NCBI RefSeq assembly: GCF_001420995.1
Contig: NZ_CP012184.1
Coordinates: forward strand, 1-64,000
Reading direction: 5' to 3'
Origin: Pseudonocardia sp. EC080619-01
GTDB lineage: Bacteria > Actinomycetota > Actinomycetes > Mycobacteriales > Pseudonocardiaceae
DNA: 64,000 nt
Part shown: in pieces, positions 53,901 through 60,462 of the stretch
Layout: the number at the start of each line of letters is the position of its first letter
Numbering within the stretch: position 1 is the first letter of the stretch
Translations under genes and position numbers: made by a program
The notes under the pieces: model-generated
The model's input: the letters and a program-made list of their open reading frames with translations, nothing else
Database searches by the model: none
Told to the model about the DNA's origin: nothing

Positions 53901-54380
53901 GTTCAGGTTGAGCCGGTGCCCGTCCGCCTCGGCGGCCGCGAGCCGTCCCGCCAGGGACCGCCCGCCCGCGTCGACGACGAGGTGCCCGACCAGACTGCGC
54001 AGCCGCACCCGCGCGGCGGGGACGACGACGTGCGGCAGCGCCGTCGCCAGCCGGCCGCCGGCGCGCAGCAGCAGCCGGTCGAGCCCGCCGACGAACGACG
54101 GCAGGTCCGCCCCGGCCCCGGCGAGCCGGGCCAGCTCGCGGGCGGCGACCCGGTCGTCGGCCGGGCGGGCGACCCGGTCCACGAAGCGCAGCGTGAAGTC
54201 GACCCCGGCGGGGTCGTGCATCAGGGCGGCCAGCCGCGCCGTCGGGTCCGGGGACGCAGACCGGCCGTGGCCCACGGGATCGGTGCCGGTGCGCTCGGTC
54301 CAGCGGCGCACGCGCTCGACGGCGCGCCCGGTCAGCGCGTCGTCGAGGGCGGGGACGGGGTGGGTGGGGTGCACGCTCAC
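50910..54380 (-). CDS. putA: Bifunctional proline dehydrogenase / P5C dehydrogenase
   Basis: The 1156-residue enzyme oxidises proline to glutamate. The FAD-dependent PRODH barrel spans about residues 60-480 (VSVKASSVASQLVPWD, VNLDMEEYKDLHLTVALF, VRLVKGANLAMER, EYLYALF-like ending). A linker with GFRNEPDTDPSLPANR leads to the P5C/aldehyde dehydrogenase domain at about 530-990 (VTPPWNFPVAIPLGG, GASETAALFRSW, AETSGKNALV, GHAGQKCSAAS with the catalytic Cys near 768). A further 150-residue C-terminal domain follows. It has no N-terminal ribbon-helix-helix, so it is not a self-regulating PutA of the enteric type. The start is GTG at 54380. Confidence 0.92.
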   Translation of the reverse strand: MSVHPTHPVPALDDALTGRAVERVRRWTERTGTDPVGHGRSASPDPTARLAALMHDPAGVDFTLRFVDRVARPADDRVAARELARLAGAGADLPSFVGGLDRLLLRAGGRLATALPHVVVPAARVRLRSLVGHLVVDAGGRSLAGRLAAAEADGHRLNLNLLGEAVLGEAEADRRLERTIALLRRPGVDHVSVKASSVASQLVPWDLEGSRDRLVQRLLPLYRAARDHGVFVNLDMEEYKDLHLTVALFTTLLSRPEFRDLPAGIVLQAYLPDSVAALDELGEFAARRAAGGGAPVKVRLVKGANLAMERVDAGVHDWAQAPYGTKAEVDANYVRLLDCAIGGHRVPGGAAAGGRHPLRLGVASHHLHHVALSLELADARGARAQLDLEMLQGMAPAFARAVAGDLPESGPGSKLVLYTPVVHRGDFDTAVSYLVRRLEENASPEGYLYALFSPDAGPASYRDRFLASVRDRDTVADTPRRTQDRTVEAPVGKDGPVGDAPVPPGFRNEPDTDPSLPANRVWARHAATTAAGGAVAVPRVPVVTDPGEVDAAVRRAAASGWRDVPAAERAAVLRRAARALAAARGTLLAVMIAEGGKTVAEADPEISEAVDFAAYYAERAAELAGAPFTPDRVVAVTPPWNFPVAIPLGGCLAALAAGAPVLLKPAPQVRACAEAGVAALHRGGVPADALQLLPADEGDAGRRLVTHPGVDRVVLTGASETAALFRSWRPDLNLVAETSGKNALVITPAADPDLAVADLVRSAFGHAGQKCSAASLGILVGPAATGSATGRRLRRQLVDAVRSLHVGPGTDLGSTTGPLVDEPSEKLHRALTTLEPGERWLVAPRRLGERLWSPGVRAWVAPGSWFHRTECFGPVLGLMAARDLDEAIAFQNGTGFGLTGGIHSLDEDEIAHWCARAEVGNAYVNRHITGAVVQRQSFGGWKGSVLGPGAKPGGPNYVAQFGTWHDGPAPAPAEAHAGDATPGRAARRVLAAASGLDPAERDRLRRAAASDAVAWRDEFAVEHDPTGLAAESNVFRYRPLPALTVWAGAGTTRADVLRVLLAAATAGVPVRLHGPAVPGGPLPGGVHDGQHLEPVPGERIRALGEVPAALRGAAAGAGASIVDAPVLADGRRELLTVLREQAISRTRHRFGHIERR

Positions 54381-54446
54381 ACCGCACAGTCTGGACCCCG
54401 TGTCAGGACCGTGTCACGTCACGGTCCTGACACGCCCCTCCGTGTC

Positions 54447-54462
54447 GCGTTCCGCGGAACGC
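54447..54462. repeat. Third copy of palindrome GCGTTCCGCGGAACGC
   Basis: Perfect 16-bp palindrome upstream of putA, identical to those at 13512 and 13556. Confidence 0.85.
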
Positions 54463-54467
54463 AGGAT

Positions 54468-54533
54468 CTCGCCGAGATGCAGCTCAGCGTCGTCGGATGA
54501 TCGACAATTCGCGCTGAGCTGCATCTCGGCGAG
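54468..54533. repeat. Long perfect inverted repeat (22-bp arms)
   Basis: Arms at 54468-54489 and 54512-54533 are perfect reverse complements over 22 bp. They read CTCGCCGAGATGCAGC... on the left and match inward to CAGCG/CGCTG. The spacer is 22 nt. The structure sits between divergently placed putA and the tandem-repeat block. Confidence 0.9.
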
Positions 54534-54552
54534 GGGCGGACGCGTGGCGCAC

Positions 54553-54677
54553 GGCACGAGCGGCGTGGCACGAGCGGCACGGCGCGGCGCGGCACGAGCG
54601 GCACGAGCGGCGCGGCACGGCGCGGCACGAGCGGCACGAGCGGCGCGGCACGAGCGGCACGAGCGGCACGAGCGGCG
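54553..54677. repeat. Imperfect tandem array of a 9-bp unit
   Basis: GGCACGAGC recurs nine times, interspersed with GGCGC and GGCAC variants, over about 125 bp. No gene is seen in 54381-54711 apart from these repeats and palindromes. Confidence 0.8.
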
Positions 54678-54711
54678 CGGGGCCGGCGGGGCGGGGCGGG
54701 TCAGGGTTCGG

Positions 54712-55398
54712 TCAGGACTCGGTCAGGTCCCGGTCCGGGAGCGACCCGAGCAGGGCGAACGCGCCGAGGTACGGCGCGACGTCGCCGCGCTCGGTCCAGG
54801 AGCGCAGCTGCGCCGCGGACCGGCGGGTGACCAGGGCCCTCGCCAGCTCGAAGTCGGTCGTGCGGATCGCGACCGCCGCATCCGCCTCGTCGCCGCGGGA
54901 GACCCAGCGCCAGCCGTCACCGATCAGCGCGATCGGCGGGAGGTCGCCGAGCCCGCCCCCGAAGCGGCCGGCGAACTTCTCGCGCAGCGCGTGCAGTCCG
55001 GGGGTGTGCTGGGCGCCCGGCTCACCGAGCGCGCCGCGCAGGTCCTGCTCGTGGATGATCACGTCGCCGAGCGGGCGGGTCGTGTGCGCCGCCATCCACT
55101 CCCGCACCGGCCCGGTCAGCGACTCCCACTCGCCGACCAGCGTCGCGACGTCGTGGTCACGGCGCTGCTCCACCTGGCGGGCCGTCCACCCCTCGTGGTG
55201 GTCGTCGGGCTCGTCGCCGCGCACGACGTCCGCCCCCAGGCCGACCATGTGCGAGAACAGGTCCCGCACCGTCCAGTCCGGGCACGCCGGGACCCGCTGC
55301 TCCGACCGGGACGGGGGCAGGTCCCGCACCAGGTCGATCACCCGGCGCTGCGCCCGGGTCCACTCCTCGATCTCGTCGATTCCGCTCACGAGGGGCAT
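54712..55398 (-). CDS. Mycothiol-dependent maleylpyruvate isomerase-like (DinB-superfamily) protein
   Basis: The 228-residue protein has the actinobacterial MDMPI N-terminal pattern: RVIDLVRDLPPSRSEQRVPACPDWTVRDLFSHMVGLGADVV, with the His of SHMVG and later IIHEQDLRGALGEPG as metal-site candidates. A C-terminal SCP2-like domain follows. Such proteins use mycothiol in isomerisations or detoxification; substrate unknown. ATG 55398 is preceded by a purine-rich GGTGGTGG. Confidence 0.8.
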   Translation of the reverse strand: MPLVSGIDEIEEWTRAQRRVIDLVRDLPPSRSEQRVPACPDWTVRDLFSHMVGLGADVVRGDEPDDHHEGWTARQVEQRRDHDVATLVGEWESLTGPVREWMAAHTTRPLGDVIIHEQDLRGALGEPGAQHTPGLHALREKFAGRFGGGLGDLPPIALIGDGWRWVSRGDEADAAVAIRTTDFELARALVTRRSAAQLRSWTERGDVAPYLGAFALLGSLPDRDLTES

Positions 55399-55549
55399 CC
55401 CACCACCGTCCGGTGCAGGGCGCAGGCGCGCCGGAGGGGCGTTTGTCCTGGACCCGGCCCCCGGCTGCCGGGATCATCGCCCGCAACACCGTCAGCAGCA
55501 CGGCCCGGGCAGGGTGCCTCCCGCCCGGGGCCGGTCGGGAAGGACCACC

Positions 55550-56119
55550 GTGAGCAGCCCACCGCCGTACCCGGGTCAGCCGGGCGACCCGCAGGACCCG
55601 CAGCAGCCGGGAGCGTCCGAGCAACCCACCGAGCAGTACGGCCGGCAGCAGTACGGGCAGGGGTACGCCGAGCACGGCGCGTACCCGGACCGGACGGCCT
55701 ACGGACCGGGGCCCGGCGGCTACGGCCCCGGCGGACCGGGCGGACCGCCGCGCAACGGCGTCGGGATCGCCGCGCTGGTGCTCGGCATCCTCGCCGTGCT
55801 CAGCGGCATCTTCCTGATCGGCGGGCTGCTCGGCCTCGTGGCGATCGGGCTGGGCATCCTCGGCATCGTCCGCGCGTCGAAGGGCGTCGCGAACAACCGC
55901 GGGGTCGCGATCACCGGGCTCGTGCTCGGCATCGTCGGGCTGCTGCTCGCGATCGTCGTGGCCGTGCTGCTCGTGTTCTCGTTCAACGTGTTCAACAGGG
56001 TGGACCAGGGCCAGCTGATGCAGTGCGTGCAGCAGTCCGGTGGGGACCAGTCCGCGGTCGACCAGTGCGTGCGGGAGCTCGAGGACCGGCTCCAGAACCA
56101 GGTCGACCAGATCAACTAG
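55550..56119 (+). CDS. DUF4190 membrane protein
   Basis: The 189-residue protein has a 70-residue Pro/Gln/Gly/Tyr-rich disordered N-terminus, two membrane helices (GVGIAALVLGILAVLSGIFLIGGLLGLVAIGLGILGIVRAS and VAITGLVLGIVGLLLAIVVAVLLVF) and a Gln-rich outside tail with two Cys. The helix pair with the GIxRA segment is the DUF4190 pattern common in actinobacteria; function unknown. GGAAGGA precedes GTG 55550. Its TAG stop shares CTAG with the opposing SGNH gene. Confidence 0.8.
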   Translation: MSSPPPYPGQPGDPQDPQQPGASEQPTEQYGRQQYGQGYAEHGAYPDRTAYGPGPGGYGPGGPGGPPRNGVGIAALVLGILAVLSGIFLIGGLLGLVAIGLGILGIVRASKGVANNRGVAITGLVLGIVGLLLAIVVAVLLVFSFNVFNRVDQGQLMQCVQQSGGDQSAVDQCVRELEDRLQNQVDQIN

Positions 56120-57273
56120 ACCGGGGCGAACGCGCCGCCCGGGCCGAACACGGCCCGGGCGAACCGCTCCCCCATCCGTTCGTGCGTCGCGGCGTCGGGG
56201 TGCAGGCGGTCGGGCAGCGGCAGCTCGGTGGCGTCGGCCTCGCCGTACAGCTCGCGGCCGTCGAGGTGGCCGAGGTTCGGGTCCTCGGGCACCCGGGCCG
56301 CGACCAGACCGGCCAGCTGCTCCCGGACCACCTGCAGGGTCAGCCGGCCCGCGGCGACGTCGGCCGGGTCGCCGGTGGCACGGAACCGCAGCGTGCCGTC
56401 GGTGACGTCCGGTGCCAGCGGGCCCGGGGTCTCCTCGTGGATCGGGCACAGCACCGGCGAGACGACCAGCAGCGGAGTGTCCGGGTGGCCGTCGCGGATC
56501 GTGTCGAGGAACCCGTGCACCGCGGGGCCGAACGCACGCACCCGCATCAGGTCCGCGCCGACCACATTGATGCCGATCTTGACGCTGATCAGGTCGGCCG
56601 GGGTGTCGCGGATCGCCCTGGCGACGAACGGGTCGAGCAGGCACGCCCCGGAGAACCCCAGGTTCAGCAGCTCGACGCCCGCGGAGCGCGCCGCCAGCGC
56701 CGGCCAGGTCGTGCTCGCCCCGGCGGCGTTCGAGCCCTGGCTGATGGAGCTGCCGTGGTGCAGCCACACCGGCCGGTCCCCCGCGGGCACCGCCGTGACC
56801 GGGGCGTCGGTGCGCAGCGCGACGACCTCGGTCATCTCGTTGTGCGGCAGCCAGATCTCGACCAGCGCCGACCGGCCGGGCAGCGGGAACCGGACGGTGC
56901 CGGGCGGGCCGTCGGTCGTCTCCGCCGCACCCGTCGCGGGGTCGATCATGTGCAGCCGCCCGCCGGTGGTCGGCGCGGAGCCGGCGGGGACCCCGTCGAC
57001 CAGCAGGTCGTACGCCCCGTCCGGACGCAGCGGCGCACCGGCCAGCCCCACCCGGGTCCGCACCGTCTCCAGCTCGACGACGGTCGCGGCGGTCCGGAAC
57101 ACCACCCGGACCCCGGACGGCTGGGACTCGGCACCGGCCAGCTGCGGATCGGTGTTCCGGGCCCGCGCGGCCGGGGGCAGGCGGTGCGGGACCAGCCCGG
57201 CCGGGCCGGGCGTGGAGTCGAGGGCGCCGTGGAGCAGGCCGGCGTCGACCGGCGTGGTGATCGAGGGGAGCAC
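56116..57273 (-). CDS. SGNH/GDSL-type hydrolase
   Basis: The 385-residue protein has an N-terminal beta-sandwich (about residues 30-160) and a C-terminal SGNH esterase domain. Block I is WLHHGSSISQGSNA (catalytic Ser near 180), block II GFSGACLLDPFVA, block III ISVKIGINVVGADLM, and block V LPDRLHPDAATH with the Asp-His pair. The two-domain layout resembles carbohydrate esterases. No signal peptide is visible from GTG 57273, so it is probably cytoplasmic unless the start is further upstream. It is convergent with DUF4190. Confidence 0.83.
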   Translation of the reverse strand: MLPSITTPVDAGLLHGALDSTPGPAGLVPHRLPPAARARNTDPQLAGAESQPSGVRVVFRTAATVVELETVRTRVGLAGAPLRPDGAYDLLVDGVPAGSAPTTGGRLHMIDPATGAAETTDGPPGTVRFPLPGRSALVEIWLPHNEMTEVVALRTDAPVTAVPAGDRPVWLHHGSSISQGSNAAGASTTWPALAARSAGVELLNLGFSGACLLDPFVARAIRDTPADLISVKIGINVVGADLMRVRAFGPAVHGFLDTIRDGHPDTPLLVVSPVLCPIHEETPGPLAPDVTDGTLRFRATGDPADVAAGRLTLQVVREQLAGLVAARVPEDPNLGHLDGRELYGEADATELPLPDRLHPDAATHERMGERFARAVFGPGGAFAPV

Positions 57274-57384
57274 GACCCCACCCTGCCGCGCCGGCGCCCG
57301 GTCCGCCGCCCGTTTCTCCGGCGCGCCGCACCCGCGGCGGGGATCCGCGGTGCCGCCCGGCGCCGTGTGCCCGATCATGTCGGG

Positions 57385-58158
57385 GTGACCGACGACGAGC
57401 AGCGCACCGCCACCGACGACCGCAGCCACACCCGGATCGAGCGCGCCCTGGTGATCGCCGCCCATCCCGACGACATCGACTTCTCGTGCAGCGGCACGGT
57501 CGCCGTCTGGACCGACGCCGGTGTCGCGGTGACCTACTGCCTGGTCACCGACGGCGACGCAGGCGGGTTCGACCCCGACGTCGCCCGCTCCGACATCGCC
57601 GGGATCCGGCAGGCCGAGCAGCGCAATGCGGCGGCCGCCGTCGGCGTCACCGACCTGGTGTTCCTCGGCTACCCCGACGGACGGCTCACCGTCACCCTGG
57701 AGCTGCGCCGCGACCTGGCACGGGTGATCCGGCGGACCCGCCCGGACCGCGTCGTCGTGCAGCCGCCGGTCCGCGACCTCGGGAACATGTACGGCAGCCA
57801 CCCCGACCACACCGCGACCGGTGAGGCATCGATGTGCGCGGTGTACCCGGACGCGCGGAACCCCTACGCGTTCCCGGAGCTGGCCGCCGACGGGTTCGAG
57901 GCGCACACGGTGCCGGAGGTGTGGGTGCTGGGCGGCGGGTCGGACGACGCGGCGTCGTCGCGGCACGTCGACATCCACGTCGACATCACCGCCACGGTCG
58001 ATCGCAAGATCGCGGCGCTGCGCGCGCACGAGAGCCAGACCGCGCACATGACCGAGCTGGACGACATGATCGCCCGCTGGGCCGGGTCGCAGGCCAGGGC
58101 CGCCGGGTTCCCGCACGGCGCGCTGGTCGAGTCGTTCCGGGTGCTCGACACCCGCTGA
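57385..58158 (+). CDS. PIG-L family deacetylase
   Basis: The 257-residue protein is a zinc-dependent N-acetylglucosaminyl-type deacetylase (MshB/LmbE family). It has the metal-binding AAHPDDIDFSCSGTVA near residue 29, FLGYPDGRLTV, a second His motif YGSHPDHTATGEA near residue 140, and a C-terminal KIAALRAHESQT. MshB and Mca act in mycothiol metabolism, but this shorter member cannot be assigned to either. GTG 57385 follows GATCAT by 6 nt. It is divergent from the SGNH gene. Confidence 0.88.
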   Translation: MTDDEQRTATDDRSHTRIERALVIAAHPDDIDFSCSGTVAVWTDAGVAVTYCLVTDGDAGGFDPDVARSDIAGIRQAEQRNAAAAVGVTDLVFLGYPDGRLTVTLELRRDLARVIRRTRPDRVVVQPPVRDLGNMYGSHPDHTATGEASMCAVYPDARNPYAFPELAADGFEAHTVPEVWVLGGGSDDAASSRHVDIHVDITATVDRKIAALRAHESQTAHMTELDDMIARWAGSQARAAGFPHGALVESFRVLDTR

Positions 58159-58170
58159 CCGGGGCGCGGC

Positions 58171-59109
58171 TCAGGCCGCGGCGCGGACCCGGACGTGCGT
58201 GCCGCCGTCGTCGCTCCAGACGTGCAGCAGGTCGCAGAGCTGGCGGGCGATCCAGATCCCGCGGCCGTGCGGCGCGCGCGGGTCGGGCGGTGCGAGGCCG
58301 GGGAGCGGGTCGTCGAGCCGGCCGGTGTCGTGCACCTCGCAGACGACCTCGCCGGGCGGCGTCCAGATCATCAGCCGGGCGGTGCCGGGCCCGTGGTGCA
58401 CCGCGTTGGTGGCGATCTCGTTGACGGCGACGGTCACGTCCTCCGAGCGTGCCTGCGGGAACCCCTGCCCGCGCAGGGCCCCGTCGACGGCGGACCGGAC
58501 CTCGCGCAGCCGGACCGCGTCGAACGGCAGGTCCGTCACCGGCGGTCCCATCTCGGCCGGGACGGGGGCGGGACGGTCGGTGAGCAGGCTCCGCGGGTCC
58601 CGGTGCGCGGACGACCCGACGACGGCGCCGTCGCGGTCCTCGAGCGGGTGCGCGGCCCGGGCCGCCGCGGCGACCGGCGCCGCGACCTCCTGCGGGAACC
58701 AGCAGAGCAGCTGCACGGGCAGGTCGGCCAGCGCGACCTGGGCGGCGGCCTCGACCTCGGTCCAGTAGGCGCCGCCGGGGCCGGCGTGACCGGCGGCGTG
58801 CTCGGACACCACGGTGACCGGGCCGGTCTCGACCACCCGCTCGCGCAGGACCCGCGCCGCCCGGGCCACCTGGGTCTGGCCGGACGGGCCGTCCGGACCG
58901 GCGTCGCGGGGCAGCCGGAGGAGCCCGGCGACGGCGTCGGCGCCCAGCTCGGCGGCGACCCGCCCGCGCAACGCCACCTCGGTCGACGGCCGCAGCTCCA
59001 CGGCCACCGAGCCGCCGTCGCGCAGGGTGGCCAGCACCGTGTCGCCGAGCCGTGCGTGCAGGTCCTCCTCACCGGAGTACCAGCACAGGACGTGCCGCAG
59101 ACCGCTCAT
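58171..59109 (-). CDS. MEDS sensor fused to RsbW-type ATPase (anti-sigma-like)
   Basis: The 312-residue protein has an N-terminal MEDS/DcmR-like sensory domain (about residues 1-165; HVLCWYSGEEDLHARLGDTVLATLRDG) and a C-terminal HATPase_c domain of the RsbW/SpoIIAB type. The ATPase has the N-box EDVTVAVNEIATNAVHHGPG, a G1-like EVHDTGRLDDPLPGL and GRGIWIARQLCDLLHV. No phospho-acceptor His domain is present, so it likely binds and phosphorylates a STAS antagonist or sequesters a sigma factor. The ATG overlaps the stop of the upstream MEDS-STAS gene (ATGA), making that protein its probable partner. Confidence 0.85.
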   Translation of the reverse strand: MSGLRHVLCWYSGEEDLHARLGDTVLATLRDGGSVAVELRPSTEVALRGRVAAELGADAVAGLLRLPRDAGPDGPSGQTQVARAARVLRERVVETGPVTVVSEHAAGHAGPGGAYWTEVEAAAQVALADLPVQLLCWFPQEVAAPVAAAARAAHPLEDRDGAVVGSSAHRDPRSLLTDRPAPVPAEMGPPVTDLPFDAVRLREVRSAVDGALRGQGFPQARSEDVTVAVNEIATNAVHHGPGTARLMIWTPPGEVVCEVHDTGRLDDPLPGLAPPDPRAPHGRGIWIARQLCDLLHVWSDDGGTHVRVRAAA

Positions 59110-60029
59110 CCCGGCGCCCCGCCCGCCAGTTCGAGGGCGTCGGCGGTGCGGAGCGGGCTGCGCTCCCCGATCCCGACGTCGAGCCGGCTCGCGAAGCCCG
59201 CACCGCACCGGTCGAGCAGCCGCGCCACCCCGGGGCGGACGTTCTCCAGGCGCAGCCGCAGCGTCGCCGGGAGCTCCTCCGCCGCGTGCACCACGCTGAC
59301 CGCGGCGGCGACGTCGCAGAAGCGCAGCGACCCGAGATCGGCGACGACGGTGTCGGCCTCGATCTCACCGCGCACCATCCGGTCCAGGACCCGGCCCAGC
59401 ACCCGGCGGACCTGCGGCCGGTTGCCGTGGTCGACCTCGCCGGCGAGGCGCAGGTGCGCCGGGCCGAGCTCGGTGATCCGCAGCAGCGTGTCGTCGAGCA
59501 GCGGGGTCCCGCCGATCTCGGCGTCGTGCACCGAGCGCATGTGGGCGATCAGGTCGTCGGGGTAGCGGAGGTGGTCGTAGACGCACAGCGCGTGCACCGG
59601 ACGGCCCCGGACCGCGTCGGCGAGGACGCGGTCGTACTCGTCGAGCGCCTGCCCGCCGGGCCGCCGCAGGCCGTGGTCCATCTGGCCGGTGAACCGCAGG
59701 CCCGCCCAGCCGTCGTCGACGGCGGCCTGCATGTTGTGCTCCAGCACGCCGCCGAGCTCGTCGAGCGGGGCGAGCAGTGCGGCCCGGGTGAAATCGCCGG
59801 GCACGAGCTGGAACTGCCCGCTGCGCAGCGGCCCGCGGACGTCGACGCCGTCCTCGTCCATCCGGGCGAGCACGGCGTCGGCGGTGTCGTCGTCGAAGTA
59901 GGCGACGCGCTCGCCCCGGGCCAGCCCGGTCGTGAGGAACTCCGACACCGACTCGCAGAGCTGCTCGTCGCTCACCGGAACGGTGAGCACGTGTGACGAC
60001 GGGTCGTCCACGACCGGTCCAGCCGTCAC
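59106..60029 (-). CDS. MEDS sensor fused to STAS domain (anti-anti-sigma-like)
   Basis: The 307-residue protein begins with a MEDS domain (about residues 12-175; DEQLCESVSEFLTTGLARGERVAYFDDD, GQFQLVPGDFT, FTGQMDHGLRRPGGQALDEYD). It ends in a STAS domain (about 195-295; LRLAGEVDHGNRPQVRRVLGRVL, DTVVADLGSLRFCDVAAAVSVVHA). The residue normally phosphorylated in STAS antagonists is the Ser/Thr of the D-S-S-G type loop; here it reads LGSLRFCD, which keeps a Ser. It is coupled to the MEDS-ATPase gene downstream. Start GTG 60029. Confidence 0.85.
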   Translation of the reverse strand: MTAGPVVDDPSSHVLTVPVSDEQLCESVSEFLTTGLARGERVAYFDDDTADAVLARMDEDGVDVRGPLRSGQFQLVPGDFTRAALLAPLDELGGVLEHNMQAAVDDGWAGLRFTGQMDHGLRRPGGQALDEYDRVLADAVRGRPVHALCVYDHLRYPDDLIAHMRSVHDAEIGGTPLLDDTLLRITELGPAHLRLAGEVDHGNRPQVRRVLGRVLDRMVRGEIEADTVVADLGSLRFCDVAAAVSVVHAAEELPATLRLRLENVRPGVARLLDRCGAGFASRLDVGIGERSPLRTADALELAGGAPG

Positions 60030-60129
60030 TCGCCACCCCCCGTTGCGGTACTCGTCACACGACCAGGTGTGACGTGCCGGGCACGATAGGTGACACCGGT
60101 GATCGTCGCGAGCCGGAGCCGCCCGCCCC

Positions 60130-60157
60130 TTGCGACAGGCACGACGAGGCGTAGAGT
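60130..60157 (+). promoter_or_regulatory. Promoter of the small membrane-protein gene
   Basis: TTGCGA (60130-60135), 16-nt spacer, TAGAGT (60152-60157). It is followed by a leader of about 70 nt that contains a 13-bp tandem duplication. Confidence 0.55.
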
Positions 60158-60194
60158 TAGCCGGACCGAACTTCGCTGTTCGGGACGTGCACAC

Positions 60195-60220
60195 CGCGTC
60201 GATCAGGCGCGTCGATCAGG
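60195..60220 (+). repeat. Perfect 13-bp tandem duplication in the leader
   Basis: CGCGTCGATCAGG occurs twice back to back (60195-60207, 60208-60220), ending at the ribosome-binding site of the next gene. Confidence 0.8.
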
Positions 60221-60231
60221 AGGTGGTCAGC

Positions 60232-60462
60232 ATGTTCCGTGCCGCCCCGTCGCCCGACCGGACGGCAGGCCGGGTCGCACTGCGCCCGGTCCTCCTGGCC
60301 GGGCTGCTGATGGTGCTGCTCGCCGCCGCCACGATCGTCTCGGTGACCACCGCCCCCGCCCCGGTGACGCTGCTGCTCGCCGCGGCCGCGCTCGCCGTCC
60401 GCCCGCTGGTCGTGCTGCACCACCGCCGCGCCGCCGGGCGGCCCGCGCTCATCCGCCGCTGA
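60232..60462 (+). CDS. Small membrane protein
   Basis: The 76-residue protein has two predicted helices (PVLLAGLLMVLLAAATIVSV and VTLLLAAAALAVRPLVVL) with Arg-rich ends. No family is recognised. An AGGAGG lies 9 nt before ATG 60232, and a good promoter is present upstream, so expression is likely. Its end overlaps the LAL regulator gene by 14 bp. Confidence 0.65.
   Translation: MFRAAPSPDRTAGRVALRPVLLAGLLMVLLAAATIVSVTTAPAPVTLLLAAAALAVRPLVVLHHRRAAGRPALIRR

Noticed and set aside
53632-57384. Very long plus-strand open frame running into the PIG-L gene
   Set aside because: It is antisense to putA and crosses repeats and other genes; only the part from GTG 57385 has family motifs.
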